Shown: one piece after another, positions 44,582 to 57,500 of the stretch
How the letters are laid out: each line of letters starts with the position of its first letter
Position numbering within the stretch: position 1 is the stretch's first letter
NCBI GenBank assembly: GCA_006384855.1
Contig: VCJN01001387.1
Location: forward strand, 186,001-250,000
Origin: Tetraselmis striata
Lineage: Eukaryota; Chlorophyta; Chlorodendrophyceae; Chlorodendrales; Chlorodendraceae
DNA length: 64,000 nt
Direction: 5' to 3'
Translations under genes and position numbers: made by a program
Notes under the pieces: generated by a model
Seen by the model: the letters and a program-made list of their open reading frames with translations, nothing else
The model's database searches: none
What the model was told of the DNA's origin: nothing

Positions 44582-47500
44582 TCAGCTAGCCGCCGCCTTT
44601 CCCGTGCCGTCGCGCAGAACGGCGTCCACCGGCAGCACCTCCCAGTTGCGCTCTCCCGGCGCTCCGGCGGGTGCCACACGCAGCACCTTGTCGTGGTGAT
44701 GCAGCAGGCTCGGACGGTGCCCCACGCTCACAAATGTGACGCCGTCGCTCTTGAGGCACTGCATTGCCACAGCGCCCAGCCAGTCAGTGCAGTGGGCGAC
44801 TATTATTATTATCACTATTACTATCATTCTCATTTATTCATTCATTCATTCATTCATTATCATTATCATTATCATTATTTATTTATTTATTTTGGGGGGG
44901 GGGGGGGGGGGGGGGCTAGCTGGACAATTCAAGCGAGCAATGCGACAGGCGCGGAAGTCGCCGCTCCCCACAGGGAGTTGGCGGGCAGAAGGGCGCTCGC
45001 CGCACCTGGTACAGGTGGTCCTGGTTGACCTGGTCCAGCGCCGACGTGGACTCGTCCATCAGCACAAACCGAGGGCGGCTGAGCAGCACGCGCGCAAAGG
45101 CGAGGCGCTGCTGCTCCCCCAGCGACAGCTCGCTGCCCCAGTCCGTCACAATGTCCAGCAGGCTCCCTGCACCGCCTGCGGGAAAGCGGCGGCGCATCGA
45201 AGCTGCTTGTGGGGCCCTTGAGGGAGGCGCCGCCGGCTGGCTTGGCACTACTAAGGGCGCCAACACCCCTCCCAGGACACACAAAGATACGTAATCGGTG
45301 CCCTGTGTCTGCCCGCCCGGAACCCGAAGATCCGACAACCACCTGAAACCCAGAGACACCGCCCAAAGATTAGATTCCTTGAGTGTTAACAACGTGCCGC
45401 TAAGCACCGAAGTGAAGTTCTGTGCCCTGGGAAGCATGTACGTTGCCAAGTACTGATTTCCACTATTCGCCGGTGGTTTCAGCCAGCTGCCCGTCATTGT
45501 AGAGATGCGGTGAGACCCCTTCAGCCGCCTATGGGTGCCGAGCCGGCAATATGAGCACTGCGAATGGGTTTATCCCCCAGCTGACAGAGGTCGTGTAGCC
45601 GAACTATGGCGGGTGCTCCTGGAGGTTGTTGCATTGCCACCCCAATTCGAGGCTTATATCCCGGGTTCATGCAGGTGCGTCGGCAGCTGTGGTAGGTCCG
45701 CATACTGGTCCATCGCCCAGCCATGGTCAAGGTGGGTGAGCATAGGATCGTGTGGGCATGGTGGTGTAGGCAAGAGAGAGAGACAGTGAGAGAGAGAGAG
45801 AGAGAGAGTGTGTGTTAGAGAAGGAGGGGAGGGGTAGTACCGCAGCGCTCGCGCAACCTGCGGACGACCTCCGACAGCCTCACCCTCTCCAGCACCGCCT
45901 CCATCTCCTCCTCCGTGGGCTCGCCCCCCAGCACCGGGTGCGCCGCTACTTCCCCCGATGCAGCAGCGCCCTCCGGCGCCTCCCCCCCGCCCTGCAGCAG
46001 CGCCGCCTCCGCCTCGATGCCCTGCCGCGGCAACGCTCCCACCGTCAGTCCCCAAGCAAGTCGGCAGCCCGTACCGAGGCGGACCGCGGCACATCAAAGC
46101 CGCGCTATCCCGGCAGACATGGGCAGCAAGAGCACGGCGGCCTCACCAGCTCCGACAGGTCTGCCCACGTGGGGTACAGCAACTGATCCCGGAGCGTGCC
46201 CAGGACCATGTACGGCTTCTGCTCAGCGAGGACGGGGGGGAGGGAAGGGGGGGGGGGGGGGGGGGGGGGCAAGTGGCGGTGTCAGCATCACCACTTTTAG
46301 GATTATTATTATCGTTATTATTATCAATAAGATATATATTATCATTATTATTCTGGTCCAAAATATGGCGATAGACAGCGGATATGACGACAGGCGCCGG
46401 ATCGGCCTTTCTTGCTTGGATTGGGGGTGCACATTGGCATGATAGTCGTGCTGCAACGCTCGTAAGAGGCGGGCCGCAGTGGACTCGCAGCAGCGAGGTG
46501 CTGACGCTGCTCTGAATTGCGCCGCGACAGCCACCAACACTCATCCTGATTTCGCAAGAGGGGACAGATGCACATGCATGGTGTCTCGTACATTGAAAAC
46601 GCCGTAAGCGGTCCTGTTTGATTGAGCGTCAGGCGGAGGCACACAGCTGCGGCGTTGCTGTGGTGACCGTAGTATCTACCACCGCAACAGAACCAGCAAG
46701 AGGGGTGAACACCGACCTTTGCTCCGAGGTGCTTGCCCGTCCAAGCAGACATGGACGCTGATGACGCGATTACGCGTGCAGGTGCCAACGCGACCGTAAG
46801 AACTAAATCTGTCGCTCTCAAATGTGAGGTGCTAGCGAATGTCTTAACTTATCGTAATGATATCGTGATGTATTTATCTGAACACGGACAAATAAGGACA
46901 TAGCGCGTTCTCATTTTTTTGTTCTTCCAGCCGGTTCGGCACCCGTAGTGATTGATGGCACCCATGAGTGCTTGAGCGGGAGAGAGTGTCTATAGAAGCT
47001 GATGGTGATGACGATGAATGAATGCCCCGCCTGTTGTTATTTTGGCTGGGTTTGCAGCCACGCACACGCAGGGCGGCCGTAAGCGTGGGGTACAGTCAGG
47101 CGGTCGAAGTCGGCCAGCTGACCTGCGGCATGAAGAAGATGTCCCGCGGCGTGGCACGCAGGCCCTCGCCAGTCGCACCTCCCGCCGTGTTCTCGACAAA
47201 GCGGTCCACGCGCCCCGTGCCGCTGGTCCAGAGGCCCGCCACCGCGCGCAGGATGGAGGTCTTGCCCACGCCGGAAGGGCCCGTGATGAGCAGTGACTCG
47301 CCGGCGCTCACCTGGCCGGCAACACAGCGCACAGGAAGCAGAGCTCGCCTGTCAGTGGCCCGCAAACCCAACCCAGGAGAAAGGGGGGAGGTAGTACATG
47401 CAGATGATGGATTGCCTGCTGGTAACACATCCGAAGACGACACGGCTATGGAAAGAGAGAGTCGGGATGCCGGCCCAGCAACGTGAATCTCGCCAGTAAG

Positions 47501-50500
47501 ACAGCGCCTGTCTTTTAGAGAGAGAGAGACCTTAAGATGTAGGCAGCCACGCGGGCACGCAGAGAACATAAGATGGCTCAGGGGTATCACTCCATCCCCA
47601 TTGGGTGCGTGGCTGCAGCCCTGTCTGCTCTCTTTCACTGTAGACATGCAGACAAGCGATGCTATGTAGAATTCAAAACAGATGGCCTTGCAACCCTCAA
47701 AGTCGCTATAACACGCTCTCCCGCTGCCACGCTGGCACCTGTAGCAAGGCACACGGCAGCTGAGGCATAACAACACCGGTGAGTACGGGTGCCAGTGCGA
47801 CTCTTTTGCCTACATTTGCCCCCAGAATTAAGGTGCTGGCAAAACTGTTCCTTCGCCCCGTGCCATATTGGGGCTCATTTCGTCTGCATTCAACCCATGC
47901 GGGCCAGGGCGCTTTCTTGTAGATACTGCTCATACAGCCGCGTCGGCATCTGTGTATGGACAATGATTTGTATTTATATTCACATCTATATTATATGAGT
48001 ATTATATGGTTGAGAGCTCGCTTATAATAACCTCTTTTGTCAGCCTCGAATTGGGCCTGCACGCTACCTGCAGGAACAGACGGTAGAGTTTGCCAGATTT
48101 TCCTTGGTATTTGACCCCTGGCAGGCAGGGCAGGTTATCATTCACGGTATTCTTAATACCGCGTAGGTATCCGCGAATAAACATGAATTTTTATGTCCTT
48201 GGTATTTCTATACAAGCATGATGGGGTGCCGAATCGCTTACAAGAGCCCTCATCATAAGCATCTAATCGGGCCTGCATGCTATTTGTAGGAACACTCAGT
48301 AGACTTTCAGTAGACTTCAGAAATAAGTTTCGTTTGTATTTGACCTCTGGCAGGTAGGGCAGGATAGTATTCGCAGTGTTCATAATACTGCATCAACATT
48401 CGTGCATAAACAATGATTTGCATTTACTTGATATATCTATACATACATGTATTATTTGGTTACCAACTCACTTACAAGGGCCTTATCATAAGCCTCCAAT
48501 TGGGCCTGCATGCTACCTGCAGCAACATTCGCTAGAGGTCCAGTACAGTTTCGTCTGTATTTGACCTCTGGCAGGTAGGGCAGGTTATCATTCAAAATGC
48601 TCTTAGTACTGTGTGAGCACCGGTAGTAATATTATCTACTATCTGCATTACTGATGTGTACATATACGCATCATATGCATGCAACAAACACACACAGGGG
48701 GCCCGACCTGCAGGTGAAGGTCGCTGATCAAGGTGGCGTTGCCGCGCGGAGTGCGAAGCGTGAGGCCGTCAATGAGCAGCAGCGGGCTGCGGGGGCCCGC
48801 GCCCTGCTGCACGGGGGCCGGCACGTCCTGCATGCAGATGTACTCCTCGCCGCCGGCCGCCTCGCCGCCGCTGGGCACTGCCTGCGCCGCAGCCTCCTCC
48901 CTGCCGGCGGCGCCCCCCGCGGACAGGCTCAGCAACGGGCGTGCCGCAGGTGAAAACAGACGGCCACTGCCGCCCGCGCAAACAGCAAGATCTTGGTATG
49001 TCAACCGCCTTGGCAGCATGCGAGGAGGGGGCTCTGGACCAGGCAGCACAAGTGGAGAGCCTATCTAGGGTCCACAAGTTGAACAAGCTAGGGCTTGATA
49101 CCCTAGACACCAGCTACCATAATGCCGGCAACAGCATTGGCGGCTGGCAAGCGTCATGCTCCAGTTGGTGGTTGGGGGGAGCTCACTTGCAGACTTCCAG
49201 CGCCTCGGTGAACTCGCCCAGGCGGTCCACCACCGCGGAGAAGCCCGCCAGCGCCTGAAACTGGAAGACGATGAGGGAGACGTCGCCGAGGATGTGGCTG
49301 AATGCGGAGGAGCTCTGGTTGATGACGCCAAACTCGATGTCGCCCTGTCCAGGGGGGGGGGGGGGGGGGCACATGTGTGAGGAGGGGGGCGGGGGGGGAG
49401 GGGGGGGGGGGGGGGGGATTGGGGCGAGGAGTGCGGCAGCCGGCCCTGGGCGCAGGGTTCAAGTGTTAGAAGGGGAGCCCAACTTGCCGCTGTACCTTGA
49501 AGTACAGCGGCGCGACGACGGCCGCGGGGAGCAGCTGGATGAGGTATCGGTAGAAGGAGGTGAAGAACTCCAGGTTGCGCGACGTCACCAGCAGTGAGCC
49601 ATAATTCTCGACCACATTTGATAGCCTCTGCCGGTGGAGGCAACGGGCCCGCAGGTCGCGGCCGGCTCAGGGCGGCGCTGCAGGCAGGGTGGGGCAAGAG
49701 GCAAGGGGCAGCGCGGTGCTGGGTGGGGTAGGGCGACAGGGATGGCGCCCCCGGTGGGGGGGAGGGGCGGGGGGCGCACCGCAAGCAGCAGCTGGCGCTC
49801 CTTGTCCTCGCCGCCGTAGAACGCGACGCTCTCCGCGTTCTCGCGCAGCCTCACCAGGCCGTACCTGCGCAGAGGGTGAGCGGCGGCACGGGCATCCGGC
49901 GCTTAGAGGAAGCAACGCAGCGAGACACTGCGCACTTCTGATCGCGCACACTTTGGGTGGTCGCACACTTGTCTTCTTTTGACCACCCCCCCCCCCCTCC
50001 GCGAGGAGGGAAACAGCCAAAGTATACAAGACTACGCCACAAGTATACCACAGAAACATCGATGCAACTCGGCAAAACATTTCATAATGTGCTGGATGCG
50101 CGAGACAAATAGATTGGTACGGGTATGACGATGGCATGAGCACGGACGGAGAGGGTATTACGTGGGAAGGGGGAGGGGGGGCAGGGCGGGGCGGGGCGTG
50201 CCGGAGATCTGCCTCCTTGGCCTCCTGCGTGAAGTTGAGCCCAACCAGGGGCCGGCCCAGCAGCGCGGAGACGGCGGTGCCGCCCACGGCATAGATGAAA
50301 AGCGCCACAAAGAGCGGGGGGTAGATGGAGAACAGGATGCCTGCGGGAGGCATTGGCGGGTCACCCGGGCCGGCAGGGGGGGGGGGTGCGCTCAGCAGCG
50401 TGCGGCGGCAGGAGGGGGGTGGCGGGACGCGACGGGGTGCGGGGTGCGGCGCCGGCCCCCACCTGAGAACGAGACCATGTCCACGCCGGCGCGAAGCACC

Positions 50501-51687
50501 GTCTCCGACAGGCCCAGGGCGGACTCCGTGAACTGCGCGACGTCGCTGGTGATGCGCTGGTCCGGGTTGTCCACCAGCCCCTCACTCTGCATGCGGGTGT
50601 TAGAGGGGGGAGGGGCGGGCATCAGCGGGCGCACAGTAGCGGCTTACTCCGATGCGTGTCTTGCGGGGTGTTTTCTGTTTCCAGCGCCCTGAAGGGCCGG
50701 CGAACGGCGGCAGCGGAGCAACCTGCAGCTTGTAGAAGGCGCGGCTTTTGAAGTAATCCTCCACGTAGTTCTGTGTCATCCAGTTGCGCCACTCCAGGCT
50801 GAGCTTGCCCTGAGGAGGAGGAACGGAGGGGGAAGGGGGGGGGGGGGGGGGGGTTGGCTGCCTGGCTACGGAAGGCGAAGGGAGGACCAGTAGGGTTAAG
50901 AGGGGTAGAGGGGGGGGCCCACCATGTAGTAGTCGCGCAGCACGAACACGGGAATGCCCACCACGAAGCCGCCCAGGTACCTGTACAGCTGCAGCGTGAA
51001 GTTCTCCACATCTTTCTCGGAGAGGTAGTTGAAGAAGTCGCGCCCCAGGAAGTTGAACAGCACGCTGCGGGGGAGGGGGCAAGGGGGGGGGGGGGGGGGG
51101 TAAGTCACGGCTCAGACGCCTAATCCATGATCCAGCGACTAGGCGGACGGGATGTGGGGGGGCATCTCCGGGACGCAATAGGTGAGTTCCCAGAGCGGGC
51201 GTACCTGACGCCGGTGGTGCCGATTGTGAGCACCGTCACGCCCGCCAGCCGCAGCCGCGCCTCCCCCTTCTTGTCCGAATCCAGCCAGTAGGGCGCCGCC
51301 ACCTGCGCGGAAGGGGAGGATCGAGAGACGGGCGACGGCAGGCGCCGGGCCGTCACGCTCGCTGGCCTGGACGCTGCCGCGGTGGGTGGCAATATCGAGG
51401 ATAAATATATGTGGGGTTATGATGAGGCGCGCGCACGCCTTCCAGAACCGCTTTCCGATGACGCCGAGGTCGGTGGATGCCCCTTCCTCCTTGCGCGCCA
51501 GCAGAGCCGCCCTCCCACTGCCCGCACCGTTGCTCTCGCTGCCTTCTCCCGCGGCGGCGGTGGCCACCTGGCCCGGGAGCCGCGGCAATGGGGCCCGGCG
51601 CGGGCGGCGCCGTGTGAGCGCCGTCAGGCGCGGCGGTGGAGGCGTGACGCCGCGTCCGCCCGCTACTAGCGCCACGGCGGCCGGCAT
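44582..51687 (-). CDS. Plastid-type half ABC transporter (ABC_membrane_2, ABCD class)
   Basis: A half-size ABC exporter of about 750 residues, related to ABCD transporters and plant plastid members. Fifteen exons join in phase: 51439-51687, 51205-51302, 50923-51064, 50723-50809, 50463-50586, 50202-50340, 49780-49864, 49496-49627, 49187-49344, 48708-48966, 47123-47311, 46147-46218, 45841-46021, 45006-45166 and 44582-44758. The N-terminus is rich in Ala, Arg and Pro without acids for about 45 residues, like a plastid transit peptide. The membrane domain begins KRFWKVAAPYW and includes GRDFFNYLSEKDVENFTLQL and RLRENAESVAFYGGEDKERQ. The nucleotide domain has Walker A GPSGVGKTS, Q-loop MPQKPYMVLGTLRDQLLYP, signature LSLGEQQR, Walker B FVLMDESTSALD and H-loop SVGHRPSL, all intact. 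Two introns appear to use GC donors (51438 and 50201). Substrate unknown; lipids or acyl compounds are plausible. Confidence 0.92.
44780..44892. repeat. ATT and CATT microsatellites in last ABC intron
   Basis: Tattattattatcactatta is followed by (cattt/attc)n and (ttat)n, then a poly-G run at 44,894-44,915. Confidence 0.9.
45786..45815. repeat. GA microsatellite in ABC intron
   Basis: (ga)n followed by gtgtgtg, in the intron next to the donor at 45,840. Confidence 0.85.
47930..48612. repeat. About three tandem units of ~225 bp in the largest ABC intron
   Basis: Landmarks repeat in order: aaYatgatttgYatttat-like at about 47,958, 48,180 and 48,409; gcctgcaYgctacctgcagg; and tttgacctctggcaggtagg at about 48,110, 48,340 and 48,570. 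Spacing is about 222-229 bp. The units are diverged, with the third most like the second. A partial unit may precede at 47,890. Confidence 0.8.
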
Positions 51688-52483
51688 CGCTGCGAACACT
51701 ACCCCGCCGGGAAGAAGGCGTGGCGTCAGCTAGCGATTTCGGCTGTTGGGTGGCGGGACGGCGGCGGGGCGGGGCGTGATAGAGGCCGAAGTCGTCTGAT
51801 GGACGACAGCACTCCAATGCCGTGGTCGTCATCGGGGTCGTCGTCATCGTCGACAGAGTCGTCGTCGTGGCGAAGCGCCAACGCGCAGCGCCTAAATAGT
51901 ACGCGCGCTCTTCCTCGATGATGTACTTTTTTAGATAAGAATCTGTATTATATATATATGATGATTTTAATATAAGGGTGGTTTCATAAATACAGATTGA
52001 AATACCGGTACCGGCACCACCGTAATTTTATTGATATTTACAGCATGCATGGTGAATTGCTGCTCTCCGCCGCCCAAGCGTAAGTCGAGTTGCTCGGATA
52101 TACCCGACATAGGGCCGCCTGCCATTTGCTGCTCGCAGTTATTGGTGACTTTTACTATGTTGATTGTCGGCCAACGATGCCTCCTCAATATGTCCATCCC
52201 TCCCCATGTTGTGACTGCATTGGATCCTCACATTCATCTTGATGCCAACAACTTTGCAGCTCTAGCAGAGGTCAAAACCAGCATGCTATTCGGGGCCAGC
52301 TATACCGCGGCGCCCCGTTAGCAAAGCCTGTCGACCGCTACGAAGTTACCGTACCGGGAGAGATCCGCATTGGCATGGCTGGTAGCGATCATCGACTCTG
52401 GCAGCATGGCGCTTTACTGTCTATTGTATCACCTTGTGTCATTGTTTACCACCTTGAGCAACATCCAGGCCATACTTCTAGTT

Positions 52484-52603
52484 GATCCGTGATGGGGATA
52501 CCTACCAGTGCTGTTGTTACCGCACACTAATGAATGGTGTCGACCCGTGATGAGGATACCTACCAGTATTGGTGTTGCCTGACACTGGTGAATGGTGACA
52601 ACA
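52484..52603. repeat. Tandem duplication of about 58 bp
   Basis: Ccgtgatggggatacctacc and ccgtgatgaggatacctacc start two successive units, each ending ctggtgaatggtg or ctaatgaatggtg. Confidence 0.85.
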
Positions 52604-54456
52604 AGTCAAGCAGGCAAACAAGGAGCATTATAGTACATATATCGCACTATTAATAGTGACTACACGTAGTAGATATTCAAATATATACGAACGGGCGCGG
52701 TCCCATTGGCCAGTAAGTGCATATATTTTGGGGAAATTTGACATTTTTTACAACCCGACCCGGCACTCATGCGTGCTTGCAGAGCCACTAGCTAGCAACT
52801 GCCGTCTCGCCGCCCAATACCTTTGTCAAATAATACAAAATAACCCGTGTAGGTCGGATAGGCCCGTTGGATGTCGCCCCTGTAAGGGCGGCATCGGTGC
52901 ATATAATGATATAGTATACACGAAAGGAAACAGTGATGCAGTCATTTTCACACTACCAAGCTGCAGTCATTACATTTTTTATGAATTGTACGACGCGACA
53001 GCAGCCGTGTATTAAGGCTTTAATTCTAGGTATTACAATACGTGTTTACTTTGCATAGCATACTTCGTTTGATTCGCATTGATGGTTTATTATTATATCG
53101 TGCTGCGGATTGTCAGACAAGTACATATCGCGTGTGGGGTGATATAAGGACTGAGATGTAGTAATAATGATACAAATACACATATTATATAACGATGTAA
53201 TGAAATAATATCTGAGTATATGAACGGCGGGTTGCAGTTATCAAAGGTGCAGCAAGATCGGCGTTATTCCCTGCGCATGCAAGGCGAAAGTAACACATCT
53301 GATTTGCTTTTGATTCCGCGGGAGCTTGCACCACCCTCAACATTGGCTGCGTACAGGCTTGCCCCCTTGGGAAAAGCTCCGAAACCATCGCAGTGCGCCG
53401 GTGTTCGTCGCACCGTGTGTATAACATGTTGCCCTTCACCCGAGAGGCTAAGCCGAAACTGTGGAAAAAAGGTCGACACAACGTTGTGGGGTATAGCTCC
53501 CTCCAAAAGACCAAAAGGTCTTTGCTTAATCGATGGATGCACCTGCTTGCAAGCGCCCCGTGTGAAATGGCAGGCTATCACACAGGCCCCTCGTGTAGTG
53601 CCCATCACAAGGTGGCTGCTTGGCATGCCGTGTAAGAGGGGAAATCTTTGCTTGAAAATTTGCGTGCAGCGTTCGTGCTTCTCTATTCTATCAGACGTGC
53701 CAGTAAGACAGATACGAGGTAGACTGTCCATGGCCGAGCCCTACAGCGCACCTGCCCCTCCCTGCTCACAGCCTTTTCGGAACATCCAGCAGAATAAACG
53801 CGAGCAACCAATTGCTGGCGCAAAGCTGCGACCGAATTATATTACCCTCATATGTTGTGATTATTGCAATAAGATATAACATTTCTGGCTTTTGCCTTGT
53901 TAACACGCAGATTATGGCGCGTCTCACATGCAGCTGCTAGTTGGGTGTAGAGCCCGAACCATTGTACCAAGCACCATAGGGAAGGAGACTAGTTCGCCAT
54001 TTATTCATCCCGGCAACCATGAGAGAATAATATTGCCTTGATCCTTTATGTCCGACAAGTATTGGCGGGCATTATGGACCATTGTTCATCTGAACCACAG
54101 ACCTACTGCAGCCATGTTGGTTACAATAGTTTCGTGGCCACAGATTAAGTGCCCTGCGGTAGGTGTCCTCCACATACTTATTGCACCAATGTCCTTGACA
54201 CAACTGATACATCCTGCGTATCTTCACCACGGCTGCTGCAACGGCATGGATAGTATGCAAGGTGTGTATTCCATAGGAGCAGCACAATACAAAAGTACAC
54301 CCATCAGACAAACACCCAAGGCACTTTGTGGGGCACTGCTATGGGGAGCGGATGCATAGACAAGCAGCAAGGACAATGAGCCACGTGTAACGGGGCGATG
54401 ATCGTGCAGGCAGGATTGTCCCCCATTGGTACCTGTTCCACAACATGTGGGCATCA

Positions 54457-54461
54457 TTACA
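54457..54461 (-). terminator. TGTAA polyadenylation signal of the giant surface-protein gene
   Basis: TGTAA on the minus strand, about 120 nt after the stop codon at 54582. Confidence 0.45.
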
Positions 54462-54581
54462 GCCAATACGTACGCGGCATGTGACCAACTGTGGCGCAGT
54501 ATCAATTCCAGCGCCCAGCTACCACCCTGATTGTTCCAACCCTCCGAGGTTGGAAGTGGTCCCAAACCCGCCAAGCAGCCA

Positions 54582-57500
54582 TCATGGCTGGTCAAAGAAG
54601 CTGATGTGCCTCTTTGCATTTGCGGCCTGTGTTTCTTCGTCGTCTTCTCCCTCCTTGTGCAAGATCGGCTTGACGGTGCGTTCCCCGGGGCGATTGTCCG
54701 CGACAGCGCTCGAGGGGTCTGCATCGCCACCTCGCGCCACCGGTGCCGCACCCTCCGCCTCGGAGCGGGTGCCCTCCTCCCCAGCAGTCGCGCCACCCTC
54801 AGCGCCGCCCTCAGCCTGACTGGTCACCACCACGCGCGGCGCCTCGAGAGCGGCCAGCTCCGTGCTCAGCGGCTCCTCGTCCTCGCCAGGGTACAGCAGC
54901 GCAAACTCCTCCGGCCGGGGAAACTCGTCCGGCGGGAACAGGTTGGGGCTGATGCGGATGGCCTCGCTCCGCAGCAGCGCGCGCTGCTGGTCCGTGGCGT
55001 GGAACGCGTACCACTCCATGACCTTGGCGACCTTGTGGGCGTCGCCGGCAAGGAGGGCCATGATGCGCTGGAGCGGGGGAGGCGGCAGCCCCTCTTGGTA
55101 CTTCTCCAGTGGCTCAAACCCCTCCTCCGCCTCCGCCTCAGCCACCTCCGCCTCCGTCCCACTCTGACCGGCGCGCTCGGCTCCCTCCTCGCTGCCCGCA
55201 TTGCTGCCTGCATCCAGGGCCTTGCCCTCCCCATCCCCCGCCTGAGAGCCCTTCTCCCCGTCCCCGCCCTCGTCCTCGTCCTCGTCATCCACCAGCCCGC
55301 CCTGCCGCTTCCACCACAGCTCCGTGGAGTCCTCCTCACTCAGCGCAGACTCGCCGCCACAGCCGCCGCCGCTTCCGCCGCTGCTGCTGTTGCCCGCCGA
55401 CTCCAGCTTGAGCGAGTCACTGTCGTTGTGCGCACCGCTCAAGTCGCCCTCGTCGTCGCTGTGGGGGCCCCCGCTGCCGCTGGATGAGCCGCCGCTCGAC
55501 AAGCTCCCGTCGTCAAACGACTCCTCCCACGCGATCGGGATCAGACGCACGCCAGGTTCCACGTCCCTCGAGGCCGGCAGCCGCTCCATCCACAGCGGGT
55601 TGGCGCCCATGGCGGAGGCCGCGATCGACGCGATGGCCGCCGGCGCCGCTTGCAGCGACCAGCGGAGCAGCGTGAGCGACAAGTGCTCCAGGTACCGCAG
55701 CCCCTCCTCTTCCTCCACCGTCTGCTTGGAGGCCCACTCCACTAGCTGCCGAGCGAGCTCTGGCACCAGCACTGTACCCAAGTTGGCAGCGATCCGCGCA
55801 GCAACAGCGCTCGGTTCTGGCTCCGGCTCTGGCTCCGGTTCTTCCAGGCCTTCCTTGCCCAGCTTGGCGTCTGAGGGGTCAACCCAGGCGCTGTCACCCT
55901 TTTCGAGCTGCGCAGCAGACTCCTCGTCTGCCAATCTGCGCGACCGGCGAACCCCCGACACGGACCGCCACGAGCGCGAGAGGCTGCGGCCAATCTTGAC
56001 CACCATTGCCTTGGGGCTGCGCACCGGCGAGGCGGCGTCCTCCGCCGCCTCGCCGCCGTCGCCCTCCGCTTCACTGCCGGATCCGTGCTCCGCGGGGATG
56101 CCGCCCTCCTGGTCAGCCTCCGCACCAATGCTGATCGTCAGCTGCGATGTGTCGGTCACGGACGACTTGCGTGACTTGTGCGTCCTGGCCTTGCCGCCGC
56201 TCCTGTCCTCCTCCTTTTCCTCCTCCGATGACGACGACGAGAAGTCCGGCGCAATGAAGCTGCGCACCTGGTCGATCCACGCGTCCGGGTCCCCTTTCCC
56301 GTCGGCGTTGTTGCTTGCCGAGACCGCGTAGCGCCGGCCGCTGCCCTCCCCCGGCACCTTGGGCATCTTGCGCTGACTGACGGTGCGAAGCCCGGTCGCC
56401 TCGTCCGGCTTGCTCCACACAAGCGCGTCCCCGATGCGTCCGTACCAAGGCCGCGGCCCCTCAAACGCCTCGCCCAGCGGGCCGGCCGGCGGGCCCTCCG
56501 CGTCCTCGGCGGCTGTGGCCGTGCGGGCGTGCCTCTTGCGCCGCGCCTTGCGGTCCACCTTGGGCCGCTCCCGCTTTGGCGGGGCGCGGCTTGTGCCGCC
56601 GTCGCCAACGCCGCCGCCCTCATGGTCATCCTCCTCGGCGAGCCCGAGCAGCAGCGCTTTGGCCTTGTTCGTCGGCATTGTCTCCATGGGCTTCAGCACC
56701 ACGCGCGCAGACGTCGAGCGCTTGGAGCGGGCGCTCACGCGGCTCACCGCCGCGCTGGCCATCAGCACCGGCGTGAGTGTTGTCTCGCGCACCGAGGGCG
56801 ACGCGGGCTTGGGCGCCTCAGCAGGCGCCGGCCCCGGGCCCGCACTCCCAACGCGCTTCTGCTGCTTCAGCACCAGCGACGCGACGTCCGAGACGTCCAG
56901 CCCGCCCACAGTGCCGGGCTTGACGGACATCAGGCGCCGTCTGGTGGCCCCGCGGCTGACGGCGCCGGTGCGTGGCTTGGAGGGCGCGCCTGCGGTTCCC
57001 AGCTCCTTGAAGCTCTTTGCCGCCACAACACGCTTCATGACGCGCTCCATCTTAGACTTGCTGCGCAGGATTCGGGCGCTGCGGTAGGGGGACGCGCCCG
57101 GCTGCTCCCCGGCATTCAATGCGGCCGACACCAGGTTGGCCAGCGGCTCAAACACGACGACCGCATTGGGGTCGCCCCACCGGTACGACCCCTCTACCGT
57201 CAGCCCGCGCGCTGAGATCGGGTCCACCAGGTCGCGCCCGAAGGCCGACATGCGCTCCGGCTCCGGTGGCGGCGTCGGGGGAGGCGGAGGCGGCGGCACC
57301 GGCGGCGGCCGCGGCATCCACGCCGCCCACGCCAGATTGTAGCCGTCCAGCACCGTCACGTTGCCGTAGCGCCCATTGGGCCACAGCGGCGCCCGCCAGC
57401 GCCACGACTTGTAGCGGCCTCGGCGGAGCCGCGCCGCCTCCGAGCGCATCGGTTCCAGCCGGCGGCGCAGCGCGGCCTGACACGCCGGCCGCCTGGAAAA

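Larger units (their letters stand above)
51688..54581. other. AT-richer intergenic region
   Basis: Nearly 2.9 kb between the ABC and giant surface-protein genes. It contains the ABC promoter side (GTCGTC-rich 51,820-51,870), a tandem duplication at about 52,484-52,600, and overlapping open frames on both strands at 53.2-53.9 kb (a 219-codon ATG frame on plus, a 155-codon frame on minus). No domain is recognised in either frame. Confidence 0.45.
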
